Source: Pseudomonas azotoformans (GTDB lineage Bacteria; Pseudomonadota; Gammaproteobacteria; Pseudomonadales; Pseudomonadaceae). Taken from it: 64,000 nt of DNA. Below, piece after piece: positions 22,118 through 33,341 of the stretch; position 1 is the stretch's first letter, and each line of letters opens with the position of its first letter. The stretch spans positions 2,108,001 through 2,172,000 of the forward strand of contig NZ_CP014546.1 in the NCBI RefSeq assembly GCF_001579805.1, read 5' to 3'. The notes under the pieces were generated by a model. That model ran no database searches and was not told the origin of the DNA. It saw nothing but the letters and a program-made list of their open reading frames with translations. The position numbers were made by a program, and so were the translations under genes.

Positions 22118-22146
22118 ACTATACGGAGGGGATTTTAAGCTGTAAA
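22118..22146 (-). promoter_or_regulatory. Sigma-70 promoter of tRNA-Leu copy 1
   Basis: On the minus strand: -35 TTTACA, 17-base spacer, -10 TATAGT, offset 239 bases from the promoter of the other copy. The flanking bases differ more than the promoter boxes do. Confidence 0.82.
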
Positions 22147-22307
22147 GCCCTGCCACGAAAAAAGCCTGGAAAATTTCGCCAATGGTCGTGCAAGGTGCCT
22201 GCCGGGGGCTGCAAAGGGCTTTAAAAGGCTTGTTGGCGTCTGAAATTTCCCGTTTCAATACGCGTATGCCAAACTAACCCGCATATAGACAAGGTGAAAA
22301 CTCTCTA

Positions 22308-24935
22308 ATGGCCGATTGGCAGTCCCTCGATCCCGAGGCCGCTCGTGAAGCGGAAAAATATGAAAACCCTATTCCTAGCCGCGAACTGATCCTGGCGCAT
22401 CTCGCCGATCGGGGTTCGCCTGCTAGCCGTGAGCAGTTGGTTGAAGAATTCGGTCTGACCACCGAAGACCAGCTCGAAGCCCTGCGCCGCCGTTTGCGTG
22501 CCATGGAACGTGATGCTCAACTGATCTACACCCGCCGTGGTACTTACGCGCCTGTGGATAAGCTCGACCTGATCCTGGGCCGCATTGCCGGCCACCGTGA
22601 TGGTTTCGGCTTCCTGATCCCCGACGACGGCAGCGATGACCTGTTCATGAGCCCGGCGCAAATGCGCCTGGTGTTCGATGGCGACCGTGCCCTGGCGCGC
22701 GTTTCCGGCCTGGACCGTCGCGGTCGCCGTGAAGGCGTGATCGTCGAAGTGGTGTCCCGTGCCCACGAGTCCATCGTCGGCCGTTACTTCGAAGAAGGCG
22801 GCATCGGCTTTGTGGTGCCGGATAACCCGAAGGTCCAGCAGGAAGTGCTGATCACTCCGGGCCGTAATGGCGCCGCCAAAGTCGGTCAGTTCGTCGAGGT
22901 GAAGATCACCCACTGGCCAACGGCACGCTTCCAGCCCCAGGGCGATATCGTTGAAGTGGTCGGCAACTACATGGCGCCGGGCATGGAAATCGACGTTGCG
23001 CTGCGCACCTACGATATTCCCCACGTCTGGCCTGAGGCTGTGCTCAAAGAAGCCGGCAAGCTCAAGCCTGAAGTGGAAGAGAAAGACAAAGAAAAACGCA
23101 TCGACCTGCGCCATCTGCCGTTCGTCACCATCGACGGCGAAGATGCCCGCGACTTCGACGATGCGGTCTACTGCGAAGCCAAGCCAGGCAAGCTGCGCCT
23201 GTTCTCCGGTGGCTGGAAGTTGTACGTCGCGATTGCCGACGTGTCCAGCTACGTGAAGATCGGTTCGGCCCTGGATAACGAAGCCCAGGTGCGCGGCAAC
23301 TCCGTGTACTTCCCTGAGCGCGTGATCCCGATGCTGCCCGAGCAGCTGTCCAACGGCCTGTGCTCCCTGAACCCGAAAGTCGACCGTTTGGCCATGGTGT
23401 GCGAGATGACCATCTCGAAAACCGGCGAAATGACTGACTACCAGTTCTACGAAGCGGTGATCCATTCCCAGGCGCGCCTGACCTACAACAAGGTCAGCAC
23501 TATCCTGGAAACGCCGAAGACCAGCGAAGCCAAGGCCCTGCGTAGCGAATACGCTGGCGTGGTGCCGCACCTCAAGCAGCTCTATGCGCTGTACAAGGTG
23601 TTGCTGGGCGCTCGTCACGTACGTGGCGCGATCGACTTTGAAACCCAGGAAACCCGGATTGTCTTCGGTTCCGAGCGCAAGATCGCCGCAATCACCCCGA
23701 CCACGCGTAACGATGCGCACAAGCTGATCGAGGAATGCATGCTGGCCGCCAACGTGGCCACCGCTGAATTCCTGAAGAAGCATGAAATTCCAGCGTTGTA
23801 TCGCGTGCACGACGGCCCGCCGCCGGAGCGTCTGGAGAAGCTGCGTGCATTCCTCGGCGAGCTCGGCCTGTCCCTGCACAAAGGCAAGGACGGCCCGACG
23901 CCGAAGGACTACCAGGCTCTGCTCGCCAGCATCAAGGACCGTCCGGATTACCATGTGATCCAGACCGTCATGCTGCGCTCGCTGAGCCAAGCGGTGTACA
24001 GCGCTGACAACCAGGGCCACTTCGGCCTGAATTACGAGGCGTACACCCACTTCACCTCGCCGATTCGCCGTTACCCGGACCTGCTCACGCACCGCGCGAT
24101 CCGCAGCGTGATCCACTCCAAGCAGAACACCCCGCACGTCAAGCGCGCCGGTGCCATGACCATTCCGAAAGCACGGATCTATCCGTACGACGAAGCGGCC
24201 CTGGAACAGCTGGGCGAACAGTGCTCCATGAGCGAGCGCCGCGCCGACGAAGCCACCCGCGACGTGGTGAACTGGCTCAAGTGCGAGTTCATGAAAGACC
24301 GCGTAGGCGAGACTTTCCCTGGTGTGATCACTGCCGTGACCGGCTTTGGTCTGTTTGTCGAGCTGACCGACATCTACGTCGAAGGCCTGGTGCACGTCAC
24401 CGCGTTGCCGGGTGACTACTACCACTTCGACCCTGTGCACCACCGCCTGGCGGGCGAGCGCACCGGTCGCAGCTTCCGTTTGGGCGATACCGTGGAAGTG
24501 CAGGTCATGCGCGTCGACCTCGACGAGCGCAAGATCGACTTCGGCATGTCCGACAAGCCAGCCGAATCGCCGGGCAGCCGTAAAAAACGCGGCAGCGAAC
24601 CGACCAGCAAAGGCAAGGCAGCACCTGCTAAAGCAGCGACCGCCGAGCCTGCACCTGCCAAGGCCGGTCGTCGTCCGTCCGCGAAGGAAAAGGCCCCCGA
24701 AGCCTACCGCCCAAGCGATGCGGCGGCGAAAAACGCCGAGCTGCGCAAGAGCCGCGAGTTGAAGCAGCAGTTGCTCAACGAAGCCAAAAGCGGTGGTAAA
24801 GCGGCGTCTGGGGGAAAGTCCCGCGGGGCGGAAAGTCCGTCGAGCAAGCCAAGTAAACACCGTAAAGGCCCGCCAAAAGCGGGTTCGGGCCCTGCCAAGA
24901 GTGGCGGGTCGCGCAAACCTAAGGCCAAGTCATGA
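22308..24935 (+). CDS. rnr: Ribonuclease R
   Basis: 875 residues. RNase R is a 3'-5' exonuclease of the RNB family that degrades structured RNA and takes part in rRNA and tmRNA quality control. Domains in order: N-terminal helix-turn-helix (about 20-80), cold-shock domains, RNB catalytic domain with the metal-binding DGEDARDFDDAVYCE and the YTHFTSPIRRYPDLLTHR stretch, S1 domain (GVITAVTGFGLFVELTDIYVEGL region) and a long Lys/Ala/Pro-rich basic tail from about residue 750. Its stop overlaps the rlmB start, as is usual for this pair. Confidence 0.97.
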   Translation: MADWQSLDPEAAREAEKYENPIPSRELILAHLADRGSPASREQLVEEFGLTTEDQLEALRRRLRAMERDAQLIYTRRGTYAPVDKLDLILGRIAGHRDGFGFLIPDDGSDDLFMSPAQMRLVFDGDRALARVSGLDRRGRREGVIVEVVSRAHESIVGRYFEEGGIGFVVPDNPKVQQEVLITPGRNGAAKVGQFVEVKITHWPTARFQPQGDIVEVVGNYMAPGMEIDVALRTYDIPHVWPEAVLKEAGKLKPEVEEKDKEKRIDLRHLPFVTIDGEDARDFDDAVYCEAKPGKLRLFSGGWKLYVAIADVSSYVKIGSALDNEAQVRGNSVYFPERVIPMLPEQLSNGLCSLNPKVDRLAMVCEMTISKTGEMTDYQFYEAVIHSQARLTYNKVSTILETPKTSEAKALRSEYAGVVPHLKQLYALYKVLLGARHVRGAIDFETQETRIVFGSERKIAAITPTTRNDAHKLIEECMLAANVATAEFLKKHEIPALYRVHDGPPPERLEKLRAFLGELGLSLHKGKDGPTPKDYQALLASIKDRPDYHVIQTVMLRSLSQAVYSADNQGHFGLNYEAYTHFTSPIRRYPDLLTHRAIRSVIHSKQNTPHVKRAGAMTIPKARIYPYDEAALEQLGEQCSMSERRADEATRDVVNWLKCEFMKDRVGETFPGVITAVTGFGLFVELTDIYVEGLVHVTALPGDYYHFDPVHHRLAGERTGRSFRLGDTVEVQVMRVDLDERKIDFGMSDKPAESPGSRKKRGSEPTSKGKAAPAKAATAEPAPAKAGRRPSAKEKAPEAYRPSDAAAKNAELRKSRELKQQLLNEAKSGGKAASGGKSRGAESPSSKPSKHRKGPPKAGSGPAKSGGSRKPKAKS

Positions 24936-25687
24936 GTCTGGAAAAAATCTACGGCGTGCACGCCGTAGAAGCACTGCTGCGTCACCACCCTAAACGCGTC
25001 AAGCAAGTGTGGTTGGCCGAAGGCCGCAGCGAGCCGCGCGTGCAAGCGCTGGTTGAGTTGGCGACCCAAAACAAGGTTGCCATCGGCCAGGCCGAGCGTC
25101 GCGAAATGGACGTGTGGGTCGAAGGCGTCCACCAGGGCGTCGTGGCGGACGTCAGCCCGAGCCAGGTCTGGGGCGAGGCGATGCTCGACGAGCTGCTTGA
25201 TCGCACCGAAGGCGCGCCGTTGCTGCTGGTGCTGGACGGCGTGACCGATCCGCACAACCTCGGCGCCTGCCTGCGTTCGGCAGATGCTGCCGGTGCGCTG
25301 GCGGTGATCGTGCCTAAAGACAAGTCCGCGACCCTGACGCCGGTCGTGCGTAAGGTCGCCTGCGGCGCGGCGGAAGTGATTCCTTTGGTGGCTGTGACCA
25401 ACCTGGCGCGCACTCTGGAGAAACTCCAGCAGCGCGGCCTGTGGGTTGTGGGCACGGCAGGCGAGGCCGAGGTCAGCATTTATGACCAGGACCTCACCGG
25501 CCCAACCATCCTGATCATGGGCGCCGAGGGCAAAGGCATGCGTCGCCTGACCCGCGAACACTGCGATTACCTGGTCCATCTGCCGATGGCTGGTAGCGTC
25601 AGCAGCCTCAACGTGTCGGTTGCCACCGGCGTGTGCCTGTTTGAAGCCCAGCGCCAGCGTGGCGCCAAGGCCAAATCGAAGAAATGA
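24932..25687 (+). CDS. rlmB: 23S rRNA (guanosine-2'-O-)-methyltransferase RlmB
   Basis: 251 residues. RlmB methylates G2251 in the peptidyl-transferase P loop of 23S rRNA. An L30e-like N-terminal domain (YGVHAVEALLRHHP) is followed by the SPOUT knot, whose three motifs are clear: DGVTDPHNLGACLRSADAAG, IMGAEGKGMRRL and LPMAGSVSSLNVSVATGV. The ATGA overlap couples it to rnr. A hairpin follows the stop. Confidence 0.96.
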   Translation: MSLEKIYGVHAVEALLRHHPKRVKQVWLAEGRSEPRVQALVELATQNKVAIGQAERREMDVWVEGVHQGVVADVSPSQVWGEAMLDELLDRTEGAPLLLVLDGVTDPHNLGACLRSADAAGALAVIVPKDKSATLTPVVRKVACGAAEVIPLVAVTNLARTLEKLQQRGLWVVGTAGEAEVSIYDQDLTGPTILIMGAEGKGMRRLTREHCDYLVHLPMAGSVSSLNVSVATGVCLFEAQRQRGAKAKSKK

Positions 25688-25697
25688 TCCACCCGCA

Positions 25698-25731
25698 GTG
25701 ATTGGTGATTGTTCAAATAATCACCAATCAC
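25698..25731. terminator. Stem-loop between rlmB and rpsF
   Basis: 13-base perfect arms (GTGATTGGTGATT and its complement) with an 8-base loop, 11 bases after the rlmB stop. No T run follows, so termination is likely but not certain. Confidence 0.6.
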
Positions 25732-25732
25732 C

Positions 25733-25761
25733 TTGCACGCTTCCTCCCCCTTCTCTACAAT
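25733..25761 (+). promoter_or_regulatory. Sigma-70 promoter of the rpsF operon
   Basis: -35 TTGCAC, 17-base spacer, -10 TACAAT, about 120 bases before rpsF. Near-consensus spacing and boxes suit a strong ribosomal protein promoter. Confidence 0.75.
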
Positions 25762-25768
25762 TGCGCCC

Positions 25769-25810
25769 CTTGCCTTCCTGGCGGGCACCGATGTGCCTCC
25801 CTGCGGCAAG
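25769..25810 (+). promoter_or_regulatory. Candidate S6:S18 autoregulatory mRNA leader
   Basis: Outer arms CTTGCC and GGCAAG enclose an inner stem formed by GGGCAC and GTGCC, with CACCG at the top of the inner stem. Leaders of rpsF operons in many bacteria carry a stem with a CCG-containing bulge that mimics the 16S rRNA site of the S6:S18 dimer. Position and the CACCG element fit; the exact fold is my inference. Confidence 0.5.
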
Positions 25811-25880
25811 ATCCATAAGTGTCATTCACTCCTTGTCTGACCGTTTTTGAGCGGCAGGCTACAACCCGTAAGGAGCATTC

Positions 25881-26303
25881 ATGCGTCATTACGAAATCAT
25901 CTTTTTGGTCCACCCGGATCAAAGCGAGCAAGTCGGCGGCATGGTTGAGCGTTACACCAAGCTGATCGAAGAAGACGGCGGCAAAATCCACCGTCTGGAA
26001 GATTGGGGCCGTCGTCAACTGGCCTACGCAATCAACAATGTTCACAAGGCTCACTACGTGATGCTGAACGTTGAGTGCACTGGCAAGGCCCTGGCCGAGC
26101 TGGAAGACAACTTCCGCTACAACGATGCTGTGATCCGTAACCTGGTCATCCGTCGCGAAGAAGCCGTTACCGGCCAATCCGAGATGCTCAAGGCTGAAGA
26201 AAACCGCAGTGAGCGCCGTGAGCGTCGCGACCGTCCTGAGCACGAAGGCGCTGATAGCGCTGATAGTGATGACAGCGACAACAGCGATAACGCTGACGAG
26301 TAA
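25881..26303 (+). CDS. rpsF: 30S ribosomal protein S6
   Basis: 140 residues. N terminus [21 protein letters not shown] and [14 protein letters not shown] (shortened) are diagnostic of bS6. The C terminus is a long acidic Asp/Ser/Asn tail ([13 protein letters not shown]); S6 tails in proteobacteria are the target of glutamate ligase RimK. AAGGAG precedes the ATG. First gene of the rpsF-rpsR-membrane protein-rplI operon; priB, found between rpsF and rpsR in enterics, is absent. Confidence 0.97.
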   Translation: MRHYEIIFLVHPDQSEQVGGMVERYTKLIEEDGGKIHRLEDWGRRQLAYAINNVHKAHYVMLNVECTGKALAELEDNFRYNDAVIRNLVIRREEAVTGQSEMLKAEENRSERRERRDRPEHEGADSADSDDSDNSDNADE

Positions 26304-26331
26304 TCCACGGACCTTTTAAGGAGCCTATCAA

Positions 26332-26562
26332 ATGGCACGTTTCTTCCGTCGTCGTAAATTCTGCCGCTTCACCGCTGAAGACGTGAAAGAGATCGATTAC
26401 AAAGATCTCAACACTCTGAAAGCCTACGTATCCGAGACCGGCAAAATCGTTCCAAGCCGTATCACCGGTACCAAAGCACGTTATCAGCGTCAGCTGGCCA
26501 CCGCTATCAAGCGCGCCCGCTTCCTGGCCCTGCTGGCCTACACCGACAGCCACGGCCGCTGA
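26332..26562 (+). CDS. rpsR: 30S ribosomal protein S18
   Basis: 76 residues, [20 protein letters not shown] at the N terminus and the conserved [18 protein letters not shown]. bS18 pairs with S6 on the 30S platform. It starts 28 bases after rpsF with AAGGAG as ribosome-binding site. Confidence 0.97.
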
Positions 26563-26598
26563 GACCGGGCAGTCGACAAGTAGTAAGGGATTGAATGC

Positions 26599-27492
26599 AT
26601 GCGCGCCTTAGCTGAGTTCATCATGCGCGGTCGTGTGCAGGCCACTCTCGTAGTGGCTGGATGTGCAGCATTGCCGTTGTTGTATTGGTTGGCTGCTGCC
26701 GCTGGGTGCCTTGTGCTCCTGCGGCGCGGTTTGCAGGATGCCCTGGGTATCCTGGCCCTGGGAGTCGTGGCCGCCTTGATCTGGTGGCTGCAACTGGGCG
26801 AACCCAAAGTGCTTCTGGTGCTGCTGGGGTCGTCGAGCCTTGCGTTGGTTTTGCGCGCAAGTGAGTCCTGGGTCCGCACGCTGCTGGTCAGCGTGGCATT
26901 GGGGTTGGTGTTTTCGGTGTTGATTGACGCGGCTTTCCGCCCGCAAATCGAGGTACTGTCGCAAGAGATCGCCAAGATCCTGCCGATGGCCCTCGGGGAA
27001 CTCTACCAGCAGCTGTCGGTAGAAGAGCGAGCGCGACTGGCAACACTGATTGCACCGGCCCTGATCGGCCTGATGGCGGTAATGATGCAGATCGTCAGTT
27101 TGCTGAGCCTGATGCTTGGGCGATATTGGCAGGCGTTGTTGTACAACCCGGGTGGTTTTGGTCGCGAATTTCGCAGTATCAGAATCCCCGTGGGCCCGGC
27201 GATGTTGCTGCTGGCACTCATGATGGTCGGACCGTACTTCGGTTCACAAGCCACCCTGCTAGTGCTGTTTTGCAGCGTACCGCTGGTGTTTTCCGGACTG
27301 GCCCTGATTCACGGGCTGGTCGCGCAGAAGCGCCTGGCCAAGTTCTGGCTGGTGGGGATGTACGTAACGATGCTGGTGTTCATGCAACTGATCTATCCGT
27401 TACTCGTGGTTTTGGCCATTGTCGACGGCCTGATTGATTTTCGCGGTCGTCTGGCGCCGAAAGACGCCGATAACGCGAACGGTGAAGGTTAA
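26599..27492 (+). CDS. Polytopic inner membrane protein in the rpsF-rplI operon
   Basis: 297 residues with about eight hydrophobic segments (for example ALGVVAALIWWLQLG, LLGSSSLALVLRAS, LIGLMAVMMQIVSLLSLML). It resembles the DUF2232/YybS-like proteins found in this position in gammaproteobacteria. A soluble loop (about 115-150: PQIEVLSQEIAKILPMAL) separates two helix bundles. No catalytic motif is visible. Tight spacing to rpsR (36 bases) and rplI (18 bases) suggests co-transcription, but the role is unknown. Confidence 0.8.
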   Translation: MRALAEFIMRGRVQATLVVAGCAALPLLYWLAAAAGCLVLLRRGLQDALGILALGVVAALIWWLQLGEPKVLLVLLGSSSLALVLRASESWVRTLLVSVALGLVFSVLIDAAFRPQIEVLSQEIAKILPMALGELYQQLSVEERARLATLIAPALIGLMAVMMQIVSLLSLMLGRYWQALLYNPGGFGREFRSIRIPVGPAMLLLALMMVGPYFGSQATLLVLFCSVPLVFSGLALIHGLVAQKRLAKFWLVGMYVTMLVFMQLIYPLLVVLAIVDGLIDFRGRLAPKDADNANGEG

Positions 27493-27510
27493 AAGTTAGA
27501 GGATTTTCAC

Positions 27511-27957
27511 ATGCAACTGATCCTTCTGGAAAAAGTCGCCAACCTGGGCAACCTGGGCGACAAAGTGAACGTTAAGGCCGGTTACGGTCGTAACTACCTG
27601 CTGCCATACGGCAAAGCCACCGCTGCAACCGCTGCCAACCTGGCTGCGTTTGAAGAGCGTCGTGCTGAGCTGGAAAAAGCAGCAGCAGACAAAAAAGCTT
27701 CGGCCGAAACTCGCGCTGCCCAACTGGCTGAGCTGGAAGTGACTATCACTGCCACCGCCGGTGACGAAGGCAAGCTGTTCGGTTCGATCGGCACCCACGA
27801 CATCGCTGATGCACTGACCGCCTCCGGCGTTGAAGTGCAGAAGAGCGAAGTTCGTCTGCCGAACGGCACCATCCGCAACGTAGGCGAATTCGACGTAGCC
27901 GTGCACCTGCACGCCGAAGTTGAAGCCACCGTACGCGTTGTCGTGGTAGCAGCTTAA
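27511..27957 (+). CDS. rplI: 50S ribosomal protein L9
   Basis: 148 residues. N-terminal [19 protein letters not shown] and [16 protein letters not shown] are the bL9 signature; a long helix and C-terminal globular domain ([14 protein letters not shown]) follow. Last gene of the S6 operon; two hairpins and a T run follow before dnaB. Confidence 0.97.
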   Translation: MQLILLEKVANLGNLGDKVNVKAGYGRNYLLPYGKATAATAANLAAFEERRAELEKAAADKKASAETRAAQLAELEVTITATAGDEGKLFGSIGTHDIADALTASGVEVQKSEVRLPNGTIRNVGEFDVAVHLHAEVEATVRVVVVAA

Positions 27958-27966
27958 GCAGCACCT

Positions 27967-28041
27967 AACTGACTGGCACCTCGCGTGCCAGGCAGTTAAC
28001 ATCGGGCACGATCCTGTTTACAGGTCGTGCCTTTTGTTTTT
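27967..28041 (+). terminator. Double hairpin terminator after rplI
   Basis: Two adjacent stem-loops: one with arms near AACTGACTGGCAC / GTGCCAGGCAGTT, the second (28004-28031) with GGCACGA...CCTG / CAGG...CGTGCC arms followed by CTTTTGTTTT. The second is the better terminator. Confidence 0.8.
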
Positions 28042-28068
28042 CTACACACCCCTAAATTCCAAGTGGCC

Positions 28069-29466
28069 ATGAACGATATTTCAGCTCCTGAGCAATACGA
28101 TCTGCAAACCGCTGCCCTGAAGGTGCCGCCGCATTCCATCGAGGCCGAACAGGCCGTGCTCGGTGGTTTGATGCTGGACAACAACGCCTGGGAACGCGTG
28201 CTGGATCAAGTCTCGGACGGTGACTTCTATCGCCATGACCACCGCCTGATCTTCCGCGCCATCGCCAAACTGGCCGACCAGAACTCACCGATCGACGTGG
28301 TGACCCTGGCCGAGCAGCTGGACAAGGAAGGCCAGACCTCCCAGGTCGGCGGCCTCGGCTACCTCGGCGAACTGGCGAAAAACACGCCGTCCGTCGCCAA
28401 CATCAAGGCTTATGCCCAGATCGTCCGCCAGCGGGCCACGCTGCGGCAACTGATCGGCATCAGCACAGAGATCGCCGACAGCGCCTTCAACCCGGAAGGG
28501 CGTACCGCCGAAGAAATCCTCGACGAAGCCGAGCGCCAGATCTTCCAGATCGCCGAGGCCCGCCCGAAAACCGGCGGCCCGGTCGGCGTCAACGAGCTGT
28601 TGACCAAGGCCATCGACCGTATCGACACCCTGTTCAACACCGACGCGGCCATCACCGGTATTTCTACCGGTTATGCGGACCTGGACGAGAAGACCAGCGG
28701 TCTGCAGCCGTCCGACTTGATCATCGTCGCCGGTCGTCCCTCCATGGGTAAGACCACCTTTGCGATGAACCTGGTGGAAAACGCCGTGCTGCGCAGCGAC
28801 AAGACCGTCCTGGTGTACTCCCTGGAGATGCCCGGTGAATCGCTGATCATGCGGATGCTCTCGTCCCTGGGCCGTATCGATCAGACCAAGGTGCGTTCCG
28901 GCCAGCTGGAAGACGACGACTGGCCGCGCCTGACCTCGGCGGTCAACCTGCTCAATGACCGCAAGCTGTTCATCGACGACACCGCGGGTATCAGCCCCTC
29001 GGAGATGCGCGCACGTACCCGCCGCCTGGTGCGTGAACACGGCGACATCGCGCTGATCATGATCGACTACCTGCAGTTGATGCAGATCCCGGGCTCCAGC
29101 GGTGACAGCCGGACCAACGAGATTTCCGAGATCTCCCGGTCCTTGAAGGCCCTGGCCAAGGAATTCAACTGCCCGGTGGTGGCGCTGTCCCAGCTCAACC
29201 GTTCCCTGGAACAACGCCCCAACAAGCGCCCGGTGAACTCCGACTTGCGGGAATCCGGAGCGATCGAGCAGGACGCCGACGTGATCATGTTCGTGTACCG
29301 CGACGAGGTGTACCACCCCGAGACCGAGCACAAGGGCATTGCCGAGATCATCATCGGCAAGCAGCGGAACGGCCCCATCGGTTTTATCCGCCTGGCCTTC
29401 ATCGGTAAGTACACCCGCTTCGAGAACCTCGCGCCGGGCAGCTACAACTTCGACGACGACGAATAA
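28069..29466 (+). CDS. dnaB: Replicative DNA helicase DnaB
   Basis: 465 residues. DnaB is the hexameric 5'-3' replicative helicase. The N-terminal domain (PPHSIEAEQAVLGGLMLDN) is followed by the RecA-like ATPase with Walker A GRPSMGKTTFAMN near residue 225, Walker B ALIMIDYLQLM and the C-terminal DLRESGAIEQDADVIMF. I start at MNDISAPEQYDL, since the upstream in-frame ATG lies within the terminator of rplI. Confidence 0.96.
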   Translation: MNDISAPEQYDLQTAALKVPPHSIEAEQAVLGGLMLDNNAWERVLDQVSDGDFYRHDHRLIFRAIAKLADQNSPIDVVTLAEQLDKEGQTSQVGGLGYLGELAKNTPSVANIKAYAQIVRQRATLRQLIGISTEIADSAFNPEGRTAEEILDEAERQIFQIAEARPKTGGPVGVNELLTKAIDRIDTLFNTDAAITGISTGYADLDEKTSGLQPSDLIIVAGRPSMGKTTFAMNLVENAVLRSDKTVLVYSLEMPGESLIMRMLSSLGRIDQTKVRSGQLEDDDWPRLTSAVNLLNDRKLFIDDTAGISPSEMRARTRRLVREHGDIALIMIDYLQLMQIPGSSGDSRTNEISEISRSLKALAKEFNCPVVALSQLNRSLEQRPNKRPVNSDLRESGAIEQDADVIMFVYRDEVYHPETEHKGIAEIIIGKQRNGPIGFIRLAFIGKYTRFENLAPGSYNFDDDE

Positions 29467-29562
29467 CCCGTCTGCTCAATTCCGACCATTACCGTCGGAA
29501 TTGGTCAAAATTTGTGCTATATTCCGCGCCCGCGATTTTCCATCTCAACACCGGTCACCGTC

Positions 29563-31866
<2,304 letters not shown>

Positions 31867-31881
31867 TCGCAGCCTGAATAT

Positions 31882-31912
31882 GCAAAACGCCAGCCTCGTG
31901 CTGGCGTTTTGC
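31882..31912 (+). terminator. Rho-independent terminator after ygiQ
   Basis: Perfect stem GCAAAACGCCAGC / GCTGGCGTTTTGC with a 5-base loop. Confidence 0.92.
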
Positions 31913-31974
31913 TTTCTAGGCGCTGGGTGGGCGGTTTGTTAAGGTGGCGCCCATTCAGTTCAAGGAAGAAAAAC

Positions 31975-32895
31975 ATGGCTAACCCCCTGGCCGGCATCGG
32001 CATGGATTCCAACCGCTCACAGTTCATGGCGCGCCAGCGCATCGAAAGCCAGATCAACCTGCCGCGCCTGTTTGCAGCCATCGACGCCGATCCCGCCATC
32101 GTCGGCGCGGGTGTCGTGTACATCGACGCCGATTTCAACGTGGTGACCCTGCGCGAATTCCAACCCATCTGCAGCATCGCGCCTAAGCGGTTGATCCTGC
32201 GTGAGGCGCAGAAGTACATCGCACCCACGCAATTCGCCCAGCAGGTGCAAGACAATCCACGCGAATCGCGATTAGTGGGCGAAGCGGTGAATACCACCTT
32301 GTCATGTGCTGGTGCGGTGATCGGATGGATTGTGGTGCTCAGTGGTTCGGTCGCGGTTCCGTTTTCGGCGGGGGCCAGTTCGGTGGTCGTGGCACTCGGC
32401 TACACCGCCGCCGCCGCCAGTTCAGTGCAGTGTTTCGCCAGCGGCTATCGCACCGTGAATGAAATCCGCAACCCCGCCAAGAATGATCAGCTCGACAGCG
32501 AAGAGTGGTACCAATACACCATGATTGCGTTGGATGCCGCCTCGTTGGTCGGGGTGGGTGCATCGTCGCTGGCGACGCTCAAACTGGTCCGGCTGAACAA
32601 AGCGACCACCGGGAAAAGTGTAAGAGAGGTGCTCCGTGGCTTGAACCGTCAGGAGCGTGCCAAACTCACGAAGGAGCTATTGAGCATCAACGACCCGCGC
32701 CTCACGTCGAAGATGATCAAGTTGAAGCAACTGTCTGGCGAGCTGCCAAAGCGGTTTACGCCCACTGAGGTCAAGCACGCGACGGTGACGCAAATCAAGG
32801 ATGCCTTGGGCGCTGCCATCGGTTTCACCGGCAGCGCGGTTTCGGGGAACGTGCGCACGATTGCCGTAGGGTTGTATGAGGAAGCCGAGCAATGA
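31975..32895 (+). CDS. Protein with a Gly/Ala-rich hydrophobic core; candidate pore-forming toxin
   Basis: 306 residues, not confidently assigned to a family. There is no signal peptide. Residues 1-95 are soluble and carry NLPRLFAAIDADPAIVGAG and DFNVVTLREFQPICSI; residues about 101-153 form a long small-residue hydrophobic stretch (CAGAVIGWIVVLSGSVAVPF then SAGASSVVVALGYTAAAASS), and 181-198 another (ALDAASLVGVGASSLATL). The C-terminal third is basic (RQERAKLTKELLS). Overlap with a downstream multispanning protein resembles pore-forming effector/immunity pairs. That role is inference; no secretion genes or effector-loading domains are adjacent. RBS AAGGAAGA precedes the ATG. Confidence 0.75.
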   Translation: MANPLAGIGMDSNRSQFMARQRIESQINLPRLFAAIDADPAIVGAGVVYIDADFNVVTLREFQPICSIAPKRLILREAQKYIAPTQFAQQVQDNPRESRLVGEAVNTTLSCAGAVIGWIVVLSGSVAVPFSAGASSVVVALGYTAAAASSVQCFASGYRTVNEIRNPAKNDQLDSEEWYQYTMIALDAASLVGVGASSLATLKLVRLNKATTGKSVREVLRGLNRQERAKLTKELLSINDPRLTSKMIKLKQLSGELPKRFTPTEVKHATVTQIKDALGAAIGFTGSAVSGNVRTIAVGLYEEAEQ

Positions 32896-33341
32896 GCGAA
32901 TTTCCCAGTATCCGCCGCTTTCTATCGACCTATTTTCCGGTGTTCATGGGGGCGATATTCGCCTCCATTTTTACCTTGGTGTTTGCGGTACCGCAGTTTT
33001 TCGACAGTTATTTACCCGGCCTTTCTATGGAGGACAACGCCAAGTATTCCTTCCTGGGAGGCATAGCACTCACCTTGGTCGTTGTGCATTGCAACTTCAT
33101 GATTGCCCGTGGACATCCGCAGTGGGTATGGCCACTGATAGGGCTACTGGGGCTCTGCTTTCTGGGTGTATTGCCCACCTTCAGTGATCAGCCGCACCGG
33201 TTCATGTTTGGCTTGGGCTTGCTGTTCCCGTTAATCGGGCTGCTACTGCTCAACAGCCAGCGCCACCGCGAAATGCGCCAGAAACTGCGCGAAGTGCGCC
33301 TCCTGCGTGAAGCCGTGATTGCCCGCCACAAATCCCTGTGA
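32892..33341 (+). CDS. Four-helix membrane protein; candidate immunity partner
   Basis: 149 residues. About four transmembrane segments can be seen (YFPVFMGAIFASIFTLVFAV, FLGGIALTLVVVHCNFMI, WPLIGLLGLCFLGVLP, FGLGLLFPLIGLLLL), then a short basic tail (RHREMRQKLREVRLLREAVI). ATGA overlap with the preceding gene means co-translation. No family is recognised. The architecture is what one expects of an inner-membrane immunity protein against a pore former, but it could equally be an accessory membrane subunit. Confidence 0.75.
   Translation: MSEFPSIRRFLSTYFPVFMGAIFASIFTLVFAVPQFFDSYLPGLSMEDNAKYSFLGGIALTLVVVHCNFMIARGHPQWVWPLIGLLGLCFLGVLPTFSDQPHRFMFGLGLLFPLIGLLLLNSQRHREMRQKLREVRLLREAVIARHKSL

Noticed and set aside
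21632..22119. Minus-strand open frames of 68 and 79 codons over the tRNA genes
   Set aside because: They translate the tRNA-Leu sequence itself.
22305..24860. An 851-codon minus-strand frame opposite rnr
   Set aside because: Same cause; rnr has every RNase R domain and motif.
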